The position numbers and the translations under genes were made by a program. From Lapidilactobacillus luobeiensis (GTDB taxonomy: Bacteria; Bacillota; Bacilli; Lactobacillales; Lactobacillaceae): a stretch of 60,780 nt of DNA. The stretch's first letter is position 1. Each line of letters opens with the position of its first letter. Positions 17,774 to 27,301 of this stretch are shown here, piece by piece. The notes under the pieces were generated by a model that did no database searches, had not been told where the DNA came from, and saw only the letters and a program-made list of their open reading frames with translations. The stretch is from assembly GCF_024345205.1 (NCBI RefSeq), contig NZ_BROC01000016.1, positions 1 through 60,780 of the forward strand, read 5' to 3'.

Positions 17774-18934
17774 ATGAAAAAATTACGAATTGCAATTATC
17801 GGCGTTGGTAATATTGGCAATCTACATGCTGGCTATTTGGCGACAGGGGAAATTAAGCATGCTGAATTAGTTGCTTTTTGCGATACGAATCCGCAGAAAT
17901 TAGCTTTAGCAAAAGCAAAATATGGGGAACACTACCACTTCTATGGCAGCGATGAGGACGTTTTGGCTGATCCAGATGTGGATGCGGTTATTATTGCGAC
18001 CCCACACTATGCGCATCCGACGATCGCGATCCAAGCTTTGAATGCACATAAGCATGTCTTAAGTGAAAAACCAGCCGGTGTTTATACCAAAAAAGTCAAT
18101 GAAGCTTTGGAAACTGCTAAGGCTCATCCAGATCTTGTTTATGCACTGATGTATAATCAAAGAATGAATCCGGTCTATCAAAAGGCTAAGGAACTAGTCA
18201 GTACAGGAATGATCGGTGAGCTCCGAAGAACCAATTGGATCATTACAGATTGGTATCGTTCTCAAAGTTATTATGATTCGGGTAGTTGGCGGGCAACATG
18301 GGCCGGTGAGGGTGGCGGTGTATTGCTCAATCAGGATCCCCATCAATTAGATCTTTGGCAGTGGATCTGCGGAATGCCCCAGCGAATCATGGGCTTTGCT
18401 TATTTTGGTAAACGGCGTGAGGTTGAAGTTGAGACAGAAGTGACCGCTTATGCGGAATATGCTAATGGTGCCACTGGTGTATTTGTAACGACCACAACCG
18501 AAACACCAGGAACTAACCGGTTTGAGATCGTAGGATCAAGAGGAAAAATCGTTATTGAAGATCGCAAACTCAGCTTTTGGCAGAATACAGTCGACGAACG
18601 CGATTGGAACAAAAACTTCACAGGTGGTTTTGGCAGTCCAGAGGTATGGAAAATCGATATCCCAGTCGACTTTGATGGTGAGACAGGACACGCAAAAGTA
18701 GTTCAGAATTTTGTTGACCATATCTTATTTGATGAAGTGCTGGTCAGTCCAGCAAGTGATGGGGTCTATGGTCTTTCAATCTCAAATGCCATCTATCTAT
18801 CTGCGTGGGAACATCGTTGGGTCGATTTACCAATCGATGAGGACTTATTCTTGACCCATCTCGAAGCACAGATCGCTCACTCAAAAATAAAAACAAATGA
18901 TGATCAGCTTTTAGATACGGCGCATACTTATTAG
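17774..18934 (+). CDS. Gfo/Idh/MocA-family oxidoreductase 1
   Basis: This 386-residue NAD(P)-dependent oxidoreductase begins with the Rossmann motif GVGNIGNLHAGYLA and contains LSEKPAG, the family's EKP motif with the catalytic Lys. The GGGVLLNQDPHQLDLWQWICG segment (shown in part as GGGVLLNQDPHQLD) carries the substrate-site DxxxH-type residues. Such enzymes oxidise sugars or cyclitols, often at C3. It sits between a TIM-barrel isomerase and a second family member, suggesting an oxidise-modify-reduce route. Confidence 0.9.
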   Translation: MKKLRIAIIGVGNIGNLHAGYLATGEIKHAELVAFCDTNPQKLALAKAKYGEHYHFYGSDEDVLADPDVDAVIIATPHYAHPTIAIQALNAHKHVLSEKPAGVYTKKVNEALETAKAHPDLVYALMYNQRMNPVYQKAKELVSTGMIGELRRTNWIITDWYRSQSYYDSGSWRATWAGEGGGVLLNQDPHQLDLWQWICGMPQRIMGFAYFGKRREVEVETEVTAYAEYANGATGVFVTTTTETPGTNRFEIVGSRGKIVIEDRKLSFWQNTVDERDWNKNFTGGFGSPEVWKIDIPVDFDGETGHAKVVQNFVDHILFDEVLVSPASDGVYGLSISNAIYLSAWEHRWVDLPIDEDLFLTHLEAQIAHSKIKTNDDQLLDTAHTY

Positions 18935-18953
18935 GGTGGAGAGTAGAGTTAGT

Positions 18954-19964
18954 ATGGTTAATTTTGGAATCATTGGTTGTGGGTCGATAGCAAATGTTCA
19001 TGCAACGGTAATCAACAATATCCCGGATGCCCATTTAGTGGCCTGTTGTGATATTGATGCAGTTAAGGGACGTGAATTTGCTCGACGGTTTGAATGCCAG
19101 TTTTATCTTGATGCAGACAGCCTGATCAAACGCTCTGACATCGATGTGATCACGATCGCGACGCCACACTATCTGCATGGACAGATGGCGATTGCTGCCT
19201 TGCGTGCGGGTAAACACGTTATTTGCGAAAAGCCAATGGCATTGTCTGTTGAAGAGGCCAAGCAAGTCTTAGCAGTCTCACGACAGGTCAATAGGATCTA
19301 TGTGGTTTGCTATCAAAATCGTTTTAACCCAACGATGGTCAAATTAAAAGAAATATTGCAGACCAATAAATTTGGGAAATTACAAGGAGTGAAGGGGATC
19401 GTTACCTGGCATCGCGATCTCGATTATTATCAAAGGGCACCATGGAAAGGCTATTGGCGAACTGAGGGTGGCGGGGTGCTGATCAATCAGGCCATCCATA
19501 CTCTAGATGCGATCTGTTGGCTTGTTGGTAGACCTGTTAGCGTCAAGGGGAAAATAATGACCAGCATTTTAGATGGTGTTATTGAAGTTGAAGATTCTGC
19601 GATGGCGACATGCCAATTGGCTGATAAAACGCCAGTCCTAATTTTTGCTAGCAATGATTATTCTTCTGATCCCACACCGCTCATTACGCTTGATTATGAA
19701 AAGGCAACGATAGAGCTGGGTAGTGATACATTAAAGATAAATGGTGAAGAATTAGTTGTTGATAGTTCTACCGATGTGATAGGAAAAGCCTATTGGGGAA
19801 ATGGTCACCAACGATTGTTTCAAACTGTTGTTGCCAAAATCAAACATCGCCCTGATATATTGGTTGATTGCCTAGCCAGTGAGAATGCAATCGACTCCTT
19901 AATGTTGGTTAAGGGTATTTATCGATCGAGTAAGACTGATTCTTGGCAAACTATTGAAGGATAA
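18954..19964 (+). CDS. Gfo/Idh/MocA-family oxidoreductase 2
   Basis: A 336-residue NAD(P)-binding oxidoreductase: GIIGCGSIANVHA Rossmann loop, CEKPMALSVEEAK, and GGGVLINQAIHTLDAICWL with the catalytic-site His. It is clearly diverged from the preceding paralogue, so the two probably act on different substrates or steps. ATG 18954 is preferred over the in-frame GTG at 18936 because GGTGGAGAG lies upstream. It overlaps the beginning of the reading frame of the GH2 gene. Confidence 0.9.
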   Translation: MVNFGIIGCGSIANVHATVINNIPDAHLVACCDIDAVKGREFARRFECQFYLDADSLIKRSDIDVITIATPHYLHGQMAIAALRAGKHVICEKPMALSVEEAKQVLAVSRQVNRIYVVCYQNRFNPTMVKLKEILQTNKFGKLQGVKGIVTWHRDLDYYQRAPWKGYWRTEGGGVLINQAIHTLDAICWLVGRPVSVKGKIMTSILDGVIEVEDSAMATCQLADKTPVLIFASNDYSSDPTPLITLDYEKATIELGSDTLKINGEELVVDSSTDVIGKAYWGNGHQRLFQTVVAKIKHRPDILVDCLASENAIDSLMLVKGIYRSSKTDSWQTIEG

Positions 19965-19977
19965 GGTGGAAATACAA

Positions 19978-21783
19978 TTGAAAAGAAGCGAATATCCACG
20001 CCCACAGCTTGAACGGCACTCATGGCTGAATTTAAATGGCGAATGGGATTTTGATTTTGATGATGATGATCGTGGTCAATTAGATCATTGGGAGAGCGGC
20101 ACAAATAAGTTTGGTTATAAGATCAATGTTCCTTTTGCTTATCAAACTGAACTCAGTGGGATCTTTAGGCTAGAGCCTCATGATATTGTTTGGTATCAGC
20201 GGCATTTTTCAATCAATAAAAATCCTCAACGTGTCTATCAACTACATTTTGGCGCTGTCGATTATCAGGCCGATGTTTTTCTTAATGGTCAGTTGGTCGC
20301 ACATCACGAAGGCGGGGAGACCTGCTTCTCAGCCAATGTCACATCTGTGCTGAAGGATAAAGATAACCTCCTAGTAGTTCGAGTCGTTGATCCACGGAAA
20401 GATGAAACGATTTTACGAGGAAAGCAGAGTTGGGAAAGTGAACCGACTGCGATTTGGTATACTGGAACTACCGGGATCTGGCAAACTGTCTGGCTAGAGG
20501 ATACTGGCCAAACTTATATTGAGTCGCTTAACTTTACACCAAGATTTGATGCTGGCCAAGTTGCTGTAAATGCTAAGCTTAATCGCTTTCAGAAACAATT
20601 GAAATTGAGTTACACGATTTGTTTTAAGGATGAGCTGATCGTTTCAGGAGAGTTCTATCCGACCACTAGTCAAATTGATTTTTCGGTGGATTTGATCCAT
20701 AATCAAATTTTTCGTACCAATTATCATCGAGCAGGGTATTCTTGGTCACCAGAGGATCCTAACCTGTTTGATGTTGAGGTCAAATTAATTTTTGATGATC
20801 AAGAAATAGACCGAGTTTCCAGCTATTTTGGCATGAGAAAGATATCGCAAAAAAATGGGATGATCTATTTAAATAATCGACCTTATTATCAAAAATTGGT
20901 TCTTGATCAAGGCTATTGGGAGCAGGGATTATTGACTGCTCCTAGCGATCATGACTTTATCCAAGACATTGAACTTGCTAAGAAGATGGGTTTCAATGGG
21001 TGTCGGCTTCATCAAAAAGTTGAAGATCCACGCTTTTTATATTGGGCTGATCGTCTCGGTTTCTTAGTATGGGGTGAGTGTTCTTCCGCACCTATCTACC
21101 ATGACCTCTCTGTCCAAAGGCTCATGAAAGAGTGGGGGGATATTATTGATCGAGATTATAATCATCCTTGTATTGTTGCTTGGGTACCCTTGAATGAAAG
21201 TTGGGGAGTCCCGAATATTCAATTCGATCGACAACAGCAACATTTTTCCCAAGCGCTCTATCATTATATCCATAGTCTGGACACGACCCGACTAGTCGTC
21301 TCAAATGATGGTTGGAGTCAAACTGAAACTGATATCTGCACGATCCATAACTATGCGCATGGTCGCGTCGATGAGCCGGAGCAGCAAAGGGCATATGAGC
21401 AACAATTGCATGATCGTGAACACCTCCTAGCATCTTCACCAGCGGGCAAACAGGTTTATGCAGATGATTTTCACTGGAATGGGGTGCCGATCATGTTGAC
21501 TGAGTTTGGAGGAATCAGTTATCAAACAAATAAAGATAAGGATTGGGGCTATACTGAAGTTGCAGATGATCAGCAGTATTTGCAGGAGTACGAGCGATTG
21601 ATCCGCTCTATTTATCAATCGAAGGCTATTTGGGGATTTTGCTATACTCAGTTGTTTGATGTAGAACAAGAAACTAACGGCTTGCTTCGATATAACCGAC
21701 TTCCAAAAGTCCCGGTGGAGAAAATCAAAGCAATCAATAGTCTTTATCATGACGCCTATATTGAAAATAGCATAGATAAATAG
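19978..21783 (+). CDS. Glycoside hydrolase family 2 enzyme
   Basis: A cytoplasmic 601-residue retaining glycosidase of the LacZ/UidA type. It has the N-terminal sugar-binding domain (HSWLNLNGEWDFDFDDDD), the Ig-like domain and a C-terminal TIM barrel. The acid/base Glu lies in WVPLNESWG and the nucleophile Glu in MLTEFGG. Linkage could be beta-galactoside, beta-glucuronide or other. The TTG at 19978 has AAGGTGG at proper spacing, so it is preferred to the earlier TTG at 19954, which overlaps the previous gene. Last enzyme of the island, followed by a terminator. Confidence 0.9.
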   Translation: MKRSEYPRPQLERHSWLNLNGEWDFDFDDDDRGQLDHWESGTNKFGYKINVPFAYQTELSGIFRLEPHDIVWYQRHFSINKNPQRVYQLHFGAVDYQADVFLNGQLVAHHEGGETCFSANVTSVLKDKDNLLVVRVVDPRKDETILRGKQSWESEPTAIWYTGTTGIWQTVWLEDTGQTYIESLNFTPRFDAGQVAVNAKLNRFQKQLKLSYTICFKDELIVSGEFYPTTSQIDFSVDLIHNQIFRTNYHRAGYSWSPEDPNLFDVEVKLIFDDQEIDRVSSYFGMRKISQKNGMIYLNNRPYYQKLVLDQGYWEQGLLTAPSDHDFIQDIELAKKMGFNGCRLHQKVEDPRFLYWADRLGFLVWGECSSAPIYHDLSVQRLMKEWGDIIDRDYNHPCIVAWVPLNESWGVPNIQFDRQQQHFSQALYHYIHSLDTTRLVVSNDGWSQTETDICTIHNYAHGRVDEPEQQRAYEQQLHDREHLLASSPAGKQVYADDFHWNGVPIMLTEFGGISYQTNKDKDWGYTEVADDQQYLQEYERLIRSIYQSKAIWGFCYTQLFDVEQETNGLLRYNRLPKVPVEKIKAINSLYHDAYIENSIDK

Positions 21784-21822
21784 GCAGTCATAGTGGTAAA
21801 TTGACAAACCTGTATTGATTGA

Positions 21823-21866
21823 AAAAGCCGTGGGATCAGTAAGATATGATTCTAAACGGCTTTTTT
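21823..21866 (+). terminator. Terminator of the catabolic operon
   Basis: AAAAAGCCGT pairs with ACGGCTTTTTT across a 23-base loop. Confidence 0.8.
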
Positions 21867-22066
21867 AATTAAAAGTTTCAAAGTTAAAAATCTGTTACTA
21901 ACAGCTATAATTATTTTAAAATACACTCAAGATCAGTTGACACGAGTTTGCTCGTCTGCAAGGGGATTGAATTAGATGGTTATAATATGATTTCGGCCAT
22001 TATGAAGAAGTCAGACTTTAAACAATAAAATGAGCGTTTTATACTTTAAAAGATGGGGCAAAACAA

Positions 22067-23836
22067 ATGAGGCTACGACATTTTAAAATGATGGATACGC
22101 TTAGAGGGCTGTCTTTCCAGAATAAATTGCGAGTATTGCTTTATTCCTTGATCGTTATCATTTCAATTCTTTTAGTAGGTGTGTGTGGTGTGTTCATCTC
22201 GATGGTTGCTGAAGAAACATATACAAGTAACCGTAACCAACTATCAATACTGTCAAGTGATTTAAAAAACAGCTTTTCCCAAATTGATCAATTGATCACT
22301 GACTTTCATCAAAATACTCATATCCAGCAGCAAATAGAATCAATCAATGAATTGGGAATAGACTCGATGGAAAGAGATAAAACCCTCATAAATGTTGATC
22401 GAGAACTTGGCTGGTTGATTGCAAATTCTCGTGTTAACTCGTGGATCCTATTTGACAAAAACCAACAAGTTATTCTGGGTAATCGAAATGAGTTGGATCA
22501 TTATATTGATGGCTATCAGACCGCTGATTATTTAAAGAGTGTTAAAAAAGATATGCAGCGAGGTGTTTGGTTTTTTGATAAGACTGGAAGCAAGGCCGTT
22601 TATATCCATAATGTTTTTGATACCCGAAAAATGATCATGCGACAACTTGGGACAGTTATTTTTACGGTTGATTTGGCGTTTATTCGTGATTATATGAGTG
22701 ATACTGGGATTTTTTCAAATCAGGATTTTGTTGTTTTGACACACGCCCAACAAAGTTATGCAACGACACCATCAAAATTGCCCTCAGCCATGCGGTTTTT
22801 AGAAGATCATCAAAAACAAAGTTATCAATTCGCGACGATCGGTTCAGAAAAGTATTATGTAATGTCAGATCCGATCACCATTGATAATACGACCTTTCGT
22901 GCTAGTTATTTTATTTTAAATCGTCAAATCATGGAAAAAATTATTGCGGTCACGGTCATTCTCTTCATCGTTATTTTATTTGTGATCCTATTATGCGTTC
23001 ATGGAGCAAACTATTTTTTAAAACGTTTGATTACACCAATCAATATCCTGGCCGACAATATGCGTCAATTTAGTGATTCGAAAGATTTAACGTTACTACA
23101 CAATAAAACGACCCAAGTTGATGGGATACATGCCCATGATGAAATCGGTATTTTGTATACTAGTTTTCAGAAATTATTAGATGAGATCGATCGTCTTGTT
23201 ATTAAGGATTATCAATCACAGTTGCTAACTCAGACCATGGAAACTAAGTATCTGATGGCACAGATCGATCCACATTTTCTTTACAATACACTTAATTCGA
23301 TCAACTGGATCGCATTGAATCACAATGATTTTGAGGCTTCTGAAATGGTGACCTCACTAGCATTATTATTGCGTGATAAAACGAATCCCCAAAAGCAGTA
23401 TGACAGTTTATCTGATGCGTTAAGTATCGTCCAGGCCTATATCAAGATCCAAAGTGTTCGTTTCGGTGATCGATTGCGATTCAGATTGGTCGTTCCAGAT
23501 GAAGTTACACTAGATGAGATAAAGTTACCTAAGTTGATTATTCAACCGATCGTCGAAAATGCGGTGAAATACGGCGTAGAAAGAACGAATCGTCAAGTGT
23601 TGATCGAAGTATTGATCACCATTACTGAAGGAAAGCTTCAGATCGTTATTTTTAATGATGGTGATGGGTTTGATCCGCAAAGTGTTCGTTCTGAATCGAC
23701 TGGTGTCGGGATCCATAATATCACTTCAAGATTAAAACTTTTGTACGGAGACGAGGGTACGATCAACATTCAATCGGCCCCAACAGACACCACTACAGTA
23801 ACGATTCGGCTGCCTTTAGAGAAAATGGAGGAATAG
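22067..23836 (+). CDS. YesM-type sensor histidine kinase
   Basis: This 589-residue membrane kinase has two helices (about 25-47 and 300-320) flanking an extracellular sensor domain, then a HAMP-like stretch. The His-kinase block is MAQIDPHFLYNTLNSINW, with the phospho-acceptor His in DPHFLYN. The ATPase N-box is IIQPIVENAVKYG and a G-box is STGVGIHNITSRL. This is the LytS/YesM class. It likely senses the sugar outside, or the loaded binding protein, and phosphorylates the regulator two bases downstream. No transport ATPase or enzyme is in this second transcript. Confidence 0.92.
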   Translation: MRLRHFKMMDTLRGLSFQNKLRVLLYSLIVIISILLVGVCGVFISMVAEETYTSNRNQLSILSSDLKNSFSQIDQLITDFHQNTHIQQQIESINELGIDSMERDKTLINVDRELGWLIANSRVNSWILFDKNQQVILGNRNELDHYIDGYQTADYLKSVKKDMQRGVWFFDKTGSKAVYIHNVFDTRKMIMRQLGTVIFTVDLAFIRDYMSDTGIFSNQDFVVLTHAQQSYATTPSKLPSAMRFLEDHQKQSYQFATIGSEKYYVMSDPITIDNTTFRASYFILNRQIMEKIIAVTVILFIVILFVILLCVHGANYFLKRLITPINILADNMRQFSDSKDLTLLHNKTTQVDGIHAHDEIGILYTSFQKLLDEIDRLVIKDYQSQLLTQTMETKYLMAQIDPHFLYNTLNSINWIALNHNDFEASEMVTSLALLLRDKTNPQKQYDSLSDALSIVQAYIKIQSVRFGDRLRFRLVVPDEVTLDEIKLPKLIIQPIVENAVKYGVERTNRQVLIEVLITITEGKLQIVIFNDGDGFDPQSVRSESTGVGIHNITSRLKLLYGDEGTINIQSAPTDTTTVTIRLPLEKMEE

Positions 23837-23838
23837 AG

Positions 23839-25275
23839 ATGGGTTTACCTAAAGCGATTATCATTGATGACGAGCGCCTGAACGCTGATGGCATTAAGAA
23901 GCTGATCGAGTATGGCAAAATGCCGATCGAGATTTGTGCAGTTTTCTATTCAAGTAGCCAAGCTCTTGCGTACCTAGTCTTAAATAAAGTCGATATTATC
24001 TTAACCGATATCAAAATGCCACAGATCAGTGGCTTGGAATTGGTTAGTCAGATCAGACAGGAAAATAATGATGCCGAGATCATCATTTTTACTGGTTATG
24101 GAAGTCTGGCATACGCTCAAGAGGCGATGCAATATGGAATCAAATATTTTTTAGAAAAGCCGGTTTTGCCTGATAAATTATATACCAGTATTCAGAATTC
24201 AATTAAGGACTGGCGTCATCATCGCCAAGAGAAACGTTTGAACAATAAGCAATTGATTGAAAATATCTTGGCTGGTGATCAAGATTTTCAAGTAGAGGAA
24301 CTTGAAATGGCTTCTGTAACATTTAGGGAAGAGTATTTCGATCAGCTTCGTGAGTTAATGGAAACCTTTTTTGACCAGCAAGAGCCACTCTATAATCGTA
24401 TTAATAATTCCGGCTGCATGATCTACTACACATTTTCGGCCTCACAATTTCAGCTGTTGATTGAATCAATTAAGAAAGTGGATATACCGCCGATCGTTAT
24501 TGCAATTGAATCGAGTTTTATGATGAAGGACCTTTTAGAGAAAACACGGATTAGTCAGCAGGTTATTGAAATGGATTATTATTTAGGCGACAGGTATCAG
24601 ATTTTTATTGATCGCATCCCGTTTTCTGCCCAGGAGCAAGATAAGATTCTGACATCATGGCTCAACCAATTAAAAAGTATCTTAATGTCGGGTGAGCTTG
24701 ACTCAGTTCTTGCTAACTTTGATGAACTCGCGAGTAAGTGTTGCCAAACGCTGATTGCGCCGGCACGATTCAAATATTTGTTTATGCAGATGGTCCAAGA
24801 AGTTATGAGAAGTACTGGTGTGAGTGCAAACATCAGTCAACATTTTGAGAAGGACCATTTATTATCAAGCCATCTGGATGACACCCGTTCGAGACTAGAA
24901 GAAATCATCGAAATATTAAGAGAAAACCAAAAACTAAAAGAACCCTTAGACAAAGTGGTTAAAAAGGTAAACGAACTGATTGATCAGCAATATGGGAGTA
25001 GTGATCTATCGCTAAAATGGATTGCTAATAATGTACTGTTCTTAAACCAAGATTACGTTGGAAAACGTTATTTGGCTGTTACAGGGAGGAAATTCTCAGT
25101 TGCATTAACAGAGAAACGAATGAAAGAATCGATTCGGTTGTTACAACAAGGGTATAAGGTTTATGAAGTTGCCGATGCAGTTGGGTTTGGTAATAATCCA
25201 GATTACTTTGGCCAACAATTTAAAAAATATTATCGTGTCACTCCGCATCAATATCTAAAGCAAAGAAATAATTAG
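23839..25275 (+). CDS. YesN-type AraC-family response regulator
   Basis: A 478-residue regulator with a receiver domain (IIIDDERL acidic pocket, phospho-Asp in ILTDIKMP, Lys in LEKPV) and a C-terminal AraC-type double helix-turn-helix (FSVALTEKRMKESIRLLQQG, FGNNPDYFGQQFKKYYRVTP). GGAGG precedes the ATG. It is encoded two bases after the kinase, so they form one operon. It probably activates the island promoter near 11.79 kb, which has a weak -35. Confidence 0.93.
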   Translation: MGLPKAIIIDDERLNADGIKKLIEYGKMPIEICAVFYSSSQALAYLVLNKVDIILTDIKMPQISGLELVSQIRQENNDAEIIIFTGYGSLAYAQEAMQYGIKYFLEKPVLPDKLYTSIQNSIKDWRHHRQEKRLNNKQLIENILAGDQDFQVEELEMASVTFREEYFDQLRELMETFFDQQEPLYNRINNSGCMIYYTFSASQFQLLIESIKKVDIPPIVIAIESSFMMKDLLEKTRISQQVIEMDYYLGDRYQIFIDRIPFSAQEQDKILTSWLNQLKSILMSGELDSVLANFDELASKCCQTLIAPARFKYLFMQMVQEVMRSTGVSANISQHFEKDHLLSSHLDDTRSRLEEIIEILRENQKLKEPLDKVVKKVNELIDQQYGSSDLSLKWIANNVLFLNQDYVGKRYLAVTGRKFSVALTEKRMKESIRLLQQGYKVYEVADAVGFGNNPDYFGQQFKKYYRVTPHQYLKQRNN

Positions 25276-25365
25276 CGGTTTTTGTATTTTGTTGATCAGG
25301 ATAGAATGATTTGCGAGACTAGCGGTGACGCGATTTATTGGGTATATTATTGGCCCGGGAATAAT

Positions 25366-25408
25366 AAAAAGCAGCAACACGAGCAAAATACACGTGTTAC
25401 TGCTTTTT
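25366..25408. terminator. Bidirectional terminator between yesN-like gene and ABC exporter
   Basis: AAAAAGCAG and AACACG pair with CGTGTT and CTGCTTTTT with one mismatched base. Convergent transcripts end here. Confidence 0.88.
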
Positions 25409-25438
25409 GTGATGTAACTGAATAATAGATCTGGTCGA

Positions 25439-27301
25439 TTAATCTAAATCTTTTTTACCAGTATAGAGTTCGTAGTAGTAACCCTGCAAGGCCATCAGCT
25501 CATCGTGATTGCCGTGCTCGATGATCCGCCCATGATCAAGCACCAAGATCAGATCAGAGTTGGCGATCGTCGACAACCGGTGGGCGATCACAAAGGTCGT
25601 CCGCCCGGCCATCAAGTTATCCATCCCCGCCTGAACCTGCCGCTCCGTCCGCGTATCGATACTGGAAGTCGCTTCATCCAAAATCATCAGCGGCGTGTCC
25701 GCCACGCTGGCCCGGGCGATCGACAATAATTGCCGTTGCCCTTGCGACAGATCCGAACCATCACCGTCGATCGGGGTATCGTAGCCCCGCGGCAGATCGT
25801 CGATGAACTCATCGGCTTGGGCCAACTCACCGGCAGCCTCAACTTCGCTATCAGTGGCGTTCAATCGCCCGAAGCGGATATTTTCACGGATCGAAGTGCT
25901 GAACAGGTTGGTGGCCTGTAGGACGATCGCCATCGAGTGCCGTAGATCGGCTTTCTTGATTTGCTTGATGTCGATGCCATCATAGGTGATCGTGCCGGAA
26001 TCGATTTCGTAGAAGCGGTTCAACATACTACTGAAGGTGGTTTTCCCGGCGCCAGTTTCGCCGACTAAAGCGACCTTCTCGCCAGGCTCCACGGTCACAT
26101 TGATGTCGTGGAGGACAGTTTTGCCAGGAAGGTAACCGAAATTAACATGGTCAAAAACGATCCGCCCCAGCACCGGCACTTGCTTGATCGTGCCATCTGC
26201 GTTGGGAACTTCCCAGAACCAGCGGCGCGAACCGGCGGCGGTGTCGGTCATGTCTTGTTTCAAGGTGACTTGGCCATCATCGACTTCCACCGGACTGTCT
26301 TCCAATTGGAAAATCCGCTCCGCCCCAGCCAACGCCAGGACGATGGAATTCAATTGTTGGGAGATCTGGGAAATCGGTTGGCTGAAGGACTTGCTTAACT
26401 GCAAAAAGGCCGCAATCGCGCCTAGAGTCAACGGCGCCCAATGATTGATGGCGATCATCCCGCCGAAAATCGCGATCAAGACGTACAAGGCGTTTCCAAT
26501 GTTGCCCATGATCGGGAACAACATGACCGCAAAGGAGTTGGCCCGAGCCGCGTCGACGCGATATTGGTCGTTATAAACGTCAAATTCTTCTTTGATCTGC
26601 GGTTCGTGGGAGAAAACTTTAACGACTTTCAGACCGTTGAGCACTTCTTCCACATAGCCGTTCACGATGCCTAAGTGTTTCTGCTGTTGCTTGAAATAAT
26701 AACCAGAACGACTGGTCAAATAGCGGACCACGCCAATACTCAAGCCGAAAATCGCCAAAGTGATCAGGGTCAACAACGGGCTGAGTGCCAACATTCCGAA
26801 CAGCACGAAAATCAAGTTGAAGGCTGAGTTAACAAATTGGGGGATACTCTGGGAAATCATTTGCATCAAGGTATCCACATCGTTGGTGTAGCGGCTCATG
26901 ATATCGCCGTAATCGTTTTGGTCGAAGTAAATGATCGGCAAGGACTGCATATGAGCGAACATGTCGTCGCGGATCTTCTTTTGTAACCGCTGGCCCAGAA
27001 CCGCCATGGTTTGTGTGGTAATGAAGGTGGCGATCACGCCTAACAGGTAAATCGCGCCCATGACCAGGATCGCGTGGAACAGCGGGGTGAAATTAGGGTA
27101 GGCTTGTTGCGTCAACGGGACGATATAATCATCGATCAGCCGTTGTAAGAAAAGCGAGCCGTAAACCGTCGCCGCCGCGGAGACAATAATGGCGACCATG
27201 GCGATGATGAAAGGTGCCGGGTAAGTTTGGACAATATATTTCAACAGCCGCTTCAAGGTATCTTTACGAAACGGTTCTTTTTGCTGTTTAACTTTAGCCA
27301 T
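25439..27301 (-). CDS. Heterodimeric ABC multidrug exporter, catalytic-site subunit (LmrD/BmrD-like)
   Basis: A 620-residue fused membrane-ATPase half-transporter. About six helices lie in residues 20-320. The nucleotide domain has Walker A GETGAGKTTFSS, a variant signature DLSQGQRQLL and Walker B ILDEATSSID with the catalytic Glu. The partner gene upstream has Asp at that position, so ATP hydrolysis probably occurs asymmetrically at one canonical site, as known for LmrCD and BmrCD. The start at 27301 overlaps the partner's stop by eight bases and has AGGTGAT upstream; longer frames run inside the partner. Likely role: drug or lipid export. Confidence 0.9.
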   Translation of the reverse strand: MAKVKQQKEPFRKDTLKRLLKYIVQTYPAPFIIAMVAIIVSAAATVYGSLFLQRLIDDYIVPLTQQAYPNFTPLFHAILVMGAIYLLGVIATFITTQTMAVLGQRLQKKIRDDMFAHMQSLPIIYFDQNDYGDIMSRYTNDVDTLMQMISQSIPQFVNSAFNLIFVLFGMLALSPLLTLITLAIFGLSIGVVRYLTSRSGYYFKQQQKHLGIVNGYVEEVLNGLKVVKVFSHEPQIKEEFDVYNDQYRVDAARANSFAVMLFPIMGNIGNALYVLIAIFGGMIAINHWAPLTLGAIAAFLQLSKSFSQPISQISQQLNSIVLALAGAERIFQLEDSPVEVDDGQVTLKQDMTDTAAGSRRWFWEVPNADGTIKQVPVLGRIVFDHVNFGYLPGKTVLHDINVTVEPGEKVALVGETGAGKTTFSSMLNRFYEIDSGTITYDGIDIKQIKKADLRHSMAIVLQATNLFSTSIRENIRFGRLNATDSEVEAAGELAQADEFIDDLPRGYDTPIDGDGSDLSQGQRQLLSIARASVADTPLMILDEATSSIDTRTERQVQAGMDNLMAGRTTFVIAHRLSTIANSDLILVLDHGRIIEHGNHDELMALQGYYYELYTGKKDLD

